This document shows, in pieces, positions 32,698-36,860 of a stretch of 36,860 bases of DNA; the stretch's first letter is position 1; every line of letters starts with the position of its first letter. This DNA is from Treponema sp. UBA3649 (GTDB lineage Bacteria; Spirochaetota; Spirochaetia; Treponematales; Treponemataceae), in NCBI GenBank assembly GCA_002373325.1, contig DFKI01000062.1:1-36860 (forward strand), given 5' to 3'. Position numbers and translations under genes: made by a program. A model generated the notes under the pieces. That model ran no database searches and was not told the origin of the DNA. It saw nothing but the letters and a program-made list of their open reading frames with translations.

Positions 32698-33696
32698 CTA
32701 CCAGCTCTTCTTGTCTGAAAATGCGAAATCCCCGGTAAAGAAATTCGGGCTCACGGCTTCTCCGTTAAGCCTCATCTCCCAGTGAAGGTGAGGACCTGTC
32801 GCAAGTCCCGTGCATCCGCTCAAGGCAATCAGCTGACCCTCGCTCACCATGTCGCCCTCGGAAACAATCATTTTGCTCAAGTGGTAGTAAAGGCTGTAGA
32901 GTCCCGGAAGATGCTCAATGACAATGCTCCATCCTGTTGAATTCCTCCATTCAGAAAGAACGACTTTTCCCGCAGCGCATGATTTTACCTCGGTTCCCTC
33001 AGGCATTCCGTAATCCACGCCATAATGCAGTGATGTGGACGAGCCTCCCGAGCTGTATGCAAAAACGCGTCTGTCACCGAAATATGATGTGCGCCTGACA
33101 ACCGGTGTCGGAGGAGCAAAGGGCGTGTCCTGATAAACTGACTTCGGATTTATGGTGGCAAGAATCTCGTTCAGTTTGGCAATCTGGTTCATGCGTGCCT
33201 TGGAGCCGTCAGTCTTTATGGCAGTGTTGGAATCGTCCAGGGGGATTGTCTCGCTCACAAAATCCTTGTGGGTAAGATTGAAGGAAATCTCAACGACCCT
33301 GTTGCCGTACCCCGGGATGGAAAGCTTTACCTCGGTCTTGAATTTGTCAGCTTCAGTCCACCATGTGGAAAGAGGAACGCCTGCCAAAAGTGTCCTTGAG
33401 TAGGAAGTCTCCTCGGACGGAAGATTGAAAAACGATGCCTTTCTCACGGATTTACCGCCACGGAAAAGCTCCAGCTCCGATGAAAGACCCGCGAATATCT
33501 TGCCGGACTCTGGTGAAGTTCCATGGAATATCAGCCTCACGTAAAGCGCATCTCCGGGACAAGCTGTCTCATTATAAATAAGGTCAGCGGAAAAATCCTC
33601 ACCGGGAAAATCAAGCACACGACGGGCAGAAAAAACAGGCAGCAGAAATCCGGCCATGAGAACCAGGGCAAATAATCTTTTCACAATAAACTTCAT
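32698..33696 (-). CDS. Exported M23-family peptidoglycan endopeptidase
   Basis: The 332-residue protein has a signal peptide (about 1-24, ending VFSA), a beta-rich N-terminal domain to about 145 and a C-terminal LytM/M23 zinc peptidase. The zinc ligands are visible: His224 and Asp228 in HYGVD, and His305 in GPHLH, with His272 (YYHLS) and His303 completing the active site. It is therefore likely to cut peptide cross-links in the wall. ATG 33696 has AGGAG 6 nt upstream; the GTG one codon earlier is too close to that site. It sits between recJ and recO, an unusual place for a wall enzyme, though the spacing indicates one operon. Confidence 0.93.
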   Translation of the reverse strand: MKFIVKRLFALVLMAGFLLPVFSARRVLDFPGEDFSADLIYNETACPGDALYVRLIFHGTSPESGKIFAGLSSELELFRGGKSVRKASFFNLPSEETSYSRTLLAGVPLSTWWTEADKFKTEVKLSIPGYGNRVVEISFNLTHKDFVSETIPLDDSNTAIKTDGSKARMNQIAKLNEILATINPKSVYQDTPFAPPTPVVRRTSYFGDRRVFAYSSGGSSTSLHYGVDYGMPEGTEVKSCAAGKVVLSEWRNSTGWSIVIEHLPGLYSLYYHLSKMIVSEGDMVSEGQLIALSGCTGLATGPHLHWEMRLNGEAVSPNFFTGDFAFSDKKSW

Positions 33697-33727
33697 CACA
33701 AACTCCTAATAAAAGACCTTAGAAAAA

Positions 33728-35869
33728 TCAGACGGACGAACTTTTTTTGAGATCCCTCAAAATCAGCTGCAAGGATTCCATTCCGTTGTAGTTATTTCTG
33801 CTCACGTTAAAAAGGATGTCCACGTCGTCGCCAACCTCAAAATCACGGTGCAGTCTCTCGCCCTCGTCCCAGAAAAGACACGGCCATTTTACATTTCCCG
33901 CCGCAACGATGATTTTCAAATGCTGCTTTTCACCTTTTCCTAGAATGAGGGCATCCACAACAGGAAGTCCCTTCGCCATGAAAAGAAGCTGCGGATTTTC
34001 TTCACCCACGGGCTCAAAGATGTCAGCAATCTCCATGAGGTGCGGAGTCAGATACTGCAGAGGAACCTCAGCGTCAACTTCAAAAATGTCGGTCCTTGAA
34101 TCTGAAAGTTTAACTGAAGAGGAAAGTTCCTGAACCCGGGATTTGAATTCATCGAGTTTGTCCTTCGTCATGCTGAATCCGGCAGCGGCATTGTGTCCTC
34201 CATGATTCAGGAAAATATCACCAATGGAATCCAAAAATTCGGTCGCACTGAAACCACGGCAGGAGCGCATGGATCCCACGGCAGTCCCGTCAACAATGGT
34301 GACAACAATGGACGGAACGTTGTAAATTGAAACAAGTCTTCCGGCAAGGATTCCGCACACACCACGGTTTATTCTCTCATCAACCACCACGCACAGATTT
34401 CCGTTGTGAAGAGAAAGAGAGCTTTTTGCCTGAATCGCACCGAAATCCATGGCATCGCTTGAAAGACGCTTTCGCTTTGTGTTCAACTCCACAATCTGAG
34501 AGGCAACTTCTTCCCTCCGTTTCAAATCCTTGCAAAGAAAAAGTTCCACCGCAAGCTCAGGCATCCCCAATCTACCGGCAGCGTTCAGATGAGATACCAG
34601 AACCCAGCTCAAGTCGGTGGATGTGACCCTTTTTCCAAGAAGACCGACCCTCGCCATGAGCTCCATGAGTCCCGGCCTGATTTTCCCCTCATTGATTGAG
34701 GAAAGAGCGTTCCTTACAAAAATCCTGTTCTCGTCCAGCATCGGCATGACATCCGCAAGAGCCGCAAGAGCCACAAGCTGCAAGTCGTCATCCTGTTTCG
34801 CGACAAGATCCGGAAACTGAATCTTCTGGCATTGGTTCACGTAAGTCACATATATATTGTAGAATCCGCCGATTTCCGTAGCCTCATGGTCTCCGTAGCG
34901 TGCGAGCCTTGAGACTTTCTTTAGCTCCCGAAGCGGAAAATTTCCCACCTTGGGTATGACTTTCCCGGCCTCGGGTCGTATATCAAGAAAATTAAAATCA
35001 TCGGCGGTACCGAACGTGGCGGCAAGGATATTCCGCACGGATTTTTCATCCCACACAAGAATCTGCTGTCCCTGCAGGTAAGTCGGGAGCCTCGTGTCCA
35101 TCAATCCCCTCTCGCCAGGAACAATTGTCTCGCTCATACGGCTCACAGGCACAAGATTACGCAGCTTCACGCAGTCAATGACGGTATTTCCGTTTTCCTC
35201 GCGGGCATCAAAAAGACAGACCTCCTGCTTGTACCAGGGTGAAAAGCTGAATCTGATTGCGGAGACCGTTTTGAAAACCACAGCACACCCGGAGATGTCG
35301 TGGAAGGGATATCCCGAGTTAGGAAGCTTCGGATCCACGATGATTGCGGGAGACGGAAGTTCAGACGGAGGATTGTGGTGGTCAAGGACGATTACATCAA
35401 GACCAAGCTCGGCAGCATGTGCGATTTCCTGATTGTTCGAGATTCCGCAGTCCACGGTGATAATAAGAGAACCGTTTTCCTTTGAAAAATCATCCACGGC
35501 GGCCATGGAAAGTCCGTAACCGTCATCACCAAGGGGCAATCTGTAGCTCACGTCAATCCCAAGCGATGAGAGACAGTCGTGAAGTACGGTCGTGGCAGTG
35601 ATTCCGTCAACATCGCGGTCCCCGAAAATCAGGACTTTGCCTCCGTCTTCCTTTGCCTGAAGGATTCTGTCAACGGCATCTTCCATCGCACTGAAAGAAA
35701 AGGGACTGTGCTGAAACCGCATGTCACTTTCCATAAAATACAGAATCTCCCGTCCCTGCGTGAGTCCCCGCCGGACAAAAATGCTTGCGGTCAAAGGGTC
35801 CAGTTTATAACGCCGGGAAAGATGCTCCACTTCATTTTTTGAAATCTGTTTTTTGTTCCAGGCAGACAC
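33728..35869 (-). CDS. recJ: Single-strand-specific exonuclease RecJ with a large internal insertion
   Basis: RecJ degrades 5'-ended single-stranded DNA in recombination and mismatch repair. The 713-residue protein has the DHH phosphoesterase motifs DRDVDG (84-89), VDCGI (139-143) and VLDHH (161-165), then LADVMP (371-376), SHLNAAGRLG and the DHHA1 motif GGHNAAAGFSM. A C-terminal OB-like domain follows. It is about 140 residues longer than usual RecJ because of an insertion at about 205-355. In motif I, Arg replaces the usual aromatic residue. The start is GTG 35869, overlapping the nucleoside phosphorylase stop (TAGTG), with AAGGA 9 nt upstream. Confidence 0.94.
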   Translation of the reverse strand: MSAWNKKQISKNEVEHLSRRYKLDPLTASIFVRRGLTQGREILYFMESDMRFQHSPFSFSAMEDAVDRILQAKEDGGKVLIFGDRDVDGITATTVLHDCLSSLGIDVSYRLPLGDDGYGLSMAAVDDFSKENGSLIITVDCGISNNQEIAHAAELGLDVIVLDHHNPPSELPSPAIIVDPKLPNSGYPFHDISGCAVVFKTVSAIRFSFSPWYKQEVCLFDAREENGNTVIDCVKLRNLVPVSRMSETIVPGERGLMDTRLPTYLQGQQILVWDEKSVRNILAATFGTADDFNFLDIRPEAGKVIPKVGNFPLRELKKVSRLARYGDHEATEIGGFYNIYVTYVNQCQKIQFPDLVAKQDDDLQLVALAALADVMPMLDENRIFVRNALSSINEGKIRPGLMELMARVGLLGKRVTSTDLSWVLVSHLNAAGRLGMPELAVELFLCKDLKRREEVASQIVELNTKRKRLSSDAMDFGAIQAKSSLSLHNGNLCVVVDERINRGVCGILAGRLVSIYNVPSIVVTIVDGTAVGSMRSCRGFSATEFLDSIGDIFLNHGGHNAAAGFSMTKDKLDEFKSRVQELSSSVKLSDSRTDIFEVDAEVPLQYLTPHLMEIADIFEPVGEENPQLLFMAKGLPVVDALILGKGEKQHLKIIVAAGNVKWPCLFWDEGERLHRDFEVGDDVDILFNVSRNNYNGMESLQLILRDLKKSSSV
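34805..35257 (-). other. Insertion of about 150 residues between RecJ motifs
   Basis: Residues about 205-355 separate GCAVVFK from LVALAALADVMP, which in typical RecJ are only some tens of residues apart. The inserted part has alternating strand and helix character, such as EVCLFDAREENG and LQGQQILVWDEK. It faintly recalls a degenerate DnaQ-type exonuclease fold, but I see no full DEDD set. Confidence 0.7.
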
Positions 35870-36860
35870 TATCGTATTTCCTTCAGAATGAGATTTTTTT
35901 CGCTTGTCTTTTCGCTTGTATAGGAAACCGCGCCGGAAAGTGATTTCATTCCAGAGTCAAGTGAGGAAGAATCCTTCGCGTACACATCCATGATTTTCTC
36001 ACCCGCACGGACAAAATCACCCTGACGCTTCTCAAAAATCAGTCCTGAGTCGGCATCCACCGCATCCGAAGTCTTGTTCCTTCCCACTCCCAGATTTATG
36101 CACGCGATTCCGACCTTGTACGCGTCAACGCTCAGATATCCGTCAGAGGAAGCCCTGAGCTCGGCATGATTTTTTGACCTCCGTTTTCCCTGATTTGCAA
36201 GCAACTCATCTGGATTTCCTCCCTGATCAGCGATGTTCTCAAGGAATTTTTCCATGGCTTTTCCGGACGAAACCATCTCACGGCAGATTCGATCCCCCTC
36301 CTCCACGGACTTCGCTTTTTCACCAAGGATGAGCATCCTGGAACCAAGCGCGTAGGTCAAATCCATAACGTCATCGGGTCCCTTTCCCTGAAGGCACTCC
36401 AAGGTCTCCTCCACCTCAAGATAATTTCCTACCTTATATCCAAGAGGAGAGTCCATCGCGGTAATCAGTGCGACGGCTTTCTTTCCCATGGCCTGAGATG
36501 TCTTTACAAGGAAGGTCGCAAGCTGCTCGGCGGAAGACTCATCCTTCATAAAAGCACCAAGGCCGCATTTTACGTCGAAAACAAGGGCATCGGATCCCTC
36601 GGCGATTTTCTTTGAGAGAATGGAGCTTGTAATGAGGGGGATGCTTTCCACGGTTCCCGTAACGTCACGCAGGGCATACATCTTGCGGTCAGCGGGCGCG
36701 ATTCTTTCGGTCTGTCCCATCATGGCGTATCCGGTTTTTGAAATCAGACGCGCAAACTCATCGGATGAAAGATGCACGTTGTAGCCAGCGACGGACTCAA
36801 GCTTGTCAAGGGTTCCTCCCGTGTGCCCCAATCCCCTTCCGCTCATCATGGGAATCTGAA
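35869..36860 (-). CDS. deoA: Pyrimidine nucleoside (thymidine) phosphorylase, 5' end outside the window
   Basis: The frame stays open to the right edge, so the start of the gene is missing. About 330 residues are seen, beginning QIPMMSGRGLGHTGGTLDKL, which is the conserved phosphate/pyrimidine-site segment found about 100 residues into the full protein. Later segments (VFDVKCGLGAFMK, ALITAMDSPLGY, VGIACINLGVGR) also match the family. The enzyme splits thymidine or uridine with phosphate to base and (deoxy)ribose-1-phosphate in nucleoside salvage. DeoA and Pdp cannot be distinguished here. Its stop overlaps the recJ GTG as TAGTG, so the two are translationally coupled. The ATG at 36849 is internal, not the true start. 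Confidence 0.93.
   Translation of the reverse strand, partial: QIPMMSGRGLGHTGGTLDKLESVAGYNVHLSSDEFARLISKTGYAMMGQTERIAPADRKMYALRDVTGTVESIPLITSSILSKKIAEGSDALVFDVKCGLGAFMKDESSAEQLATFLVKTSQAMGKKAVALITAMDSPLGYKVGNYLEVEETLECLQGKGPDDVMDLTYALGSRMLILGEKAKSVEEGDRICREMVSSGKAMEKFLENIADQGGNPDELLANQGKRRSKNHAELRASSDGYLSVDAYKVGIACINLGVGRNKTSDAVDADSGLIFEKRQGDFVRAGEKIMDVYAKDSSSLDSGMKSLSGAVSYTSEKTSEKNLILKEIR

Noticed and set aside
1..36860. CRISPR array, tRNA/rRNA genes, IS elements or prophage
   Set aside because: No regular direct repeats, tRNA-like folds, transposase or integrase motifs were seen on either strand.

Overview
The window looks like the chromosome of a Treponema-like spirochaete. This rests on pattern recognition and no search was run. 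The signs are relaxed lipoboxes, a divergent Rnf cluster with a GH57-type neighbour, many two-domain cyclic-di-GMP proteins, and a single-copy housekeeping set (metG, lepA, tilS, recJ, recO, pcnB). Genes are tightly packed, mostly on the minus strand, often overlapping by 1-17 nt. I see no tRNA, rRNA, IS element, prophage, plasmid gene or CRISPR array.

Layout. (1) 1-3792, minus: a phospho-signalling operon of an FHA protein, a PPP-like phosphatase and a transmembrane Ser/Thr kinase with a ~130-residue charged insertion in its activation segment, then a gene cut by the left edge. (2) 3793-3948: two divergent sigma70-type promoters flanking a C/T-rich tract. (3) 3949-8182, plus: metG, a FemAB-family peptidoglycan aminoacyltransferase and an SH3-domain lipoprotein. 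(4) 8195-16317, minus: a phosphatase-like (DUF212) protein, an unknown membrane protein, rnfC-D-(G)-E-A, and a GH57-like protein without recognisable catalytic residues. (5) 16440-19454, minus: a P-loop/Asp23-like fusion, an RluA-family pseudouridine synthase and pcnB. (6) 19669-19815, plus: a 48-residue membrane protein gene with its own terminator. (7) 19889-29648, minus: lepA, an HtrA-like lipoprotein protease, a TPR protein with calcium-loop motifs, tilS and a sensor-GGDEF-EAL protein. (8) 29943-31910, plus: a membrane EAL protein. (9) 31914-36860, minus: recO, an M23 peptidase, recJ and a pyrimidine nucleoside phosphorylase cut by the right edge.

The most unusual features are these. The Rnf cluster keeps the subunit folds and gene order but has lost many cofactor-binding residues, and rnfB is absent from it. 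The kinase activation segment carries a coiled coil. At least five good promoters are placed so that transcription should begin 0-3 nt before the start codon, which predicts leaderless mRNAs for the FHA gene, metG, the DUF212 gene, pcnB and lepA. The GH57-like protein and RecJ also depart clearly from their families.
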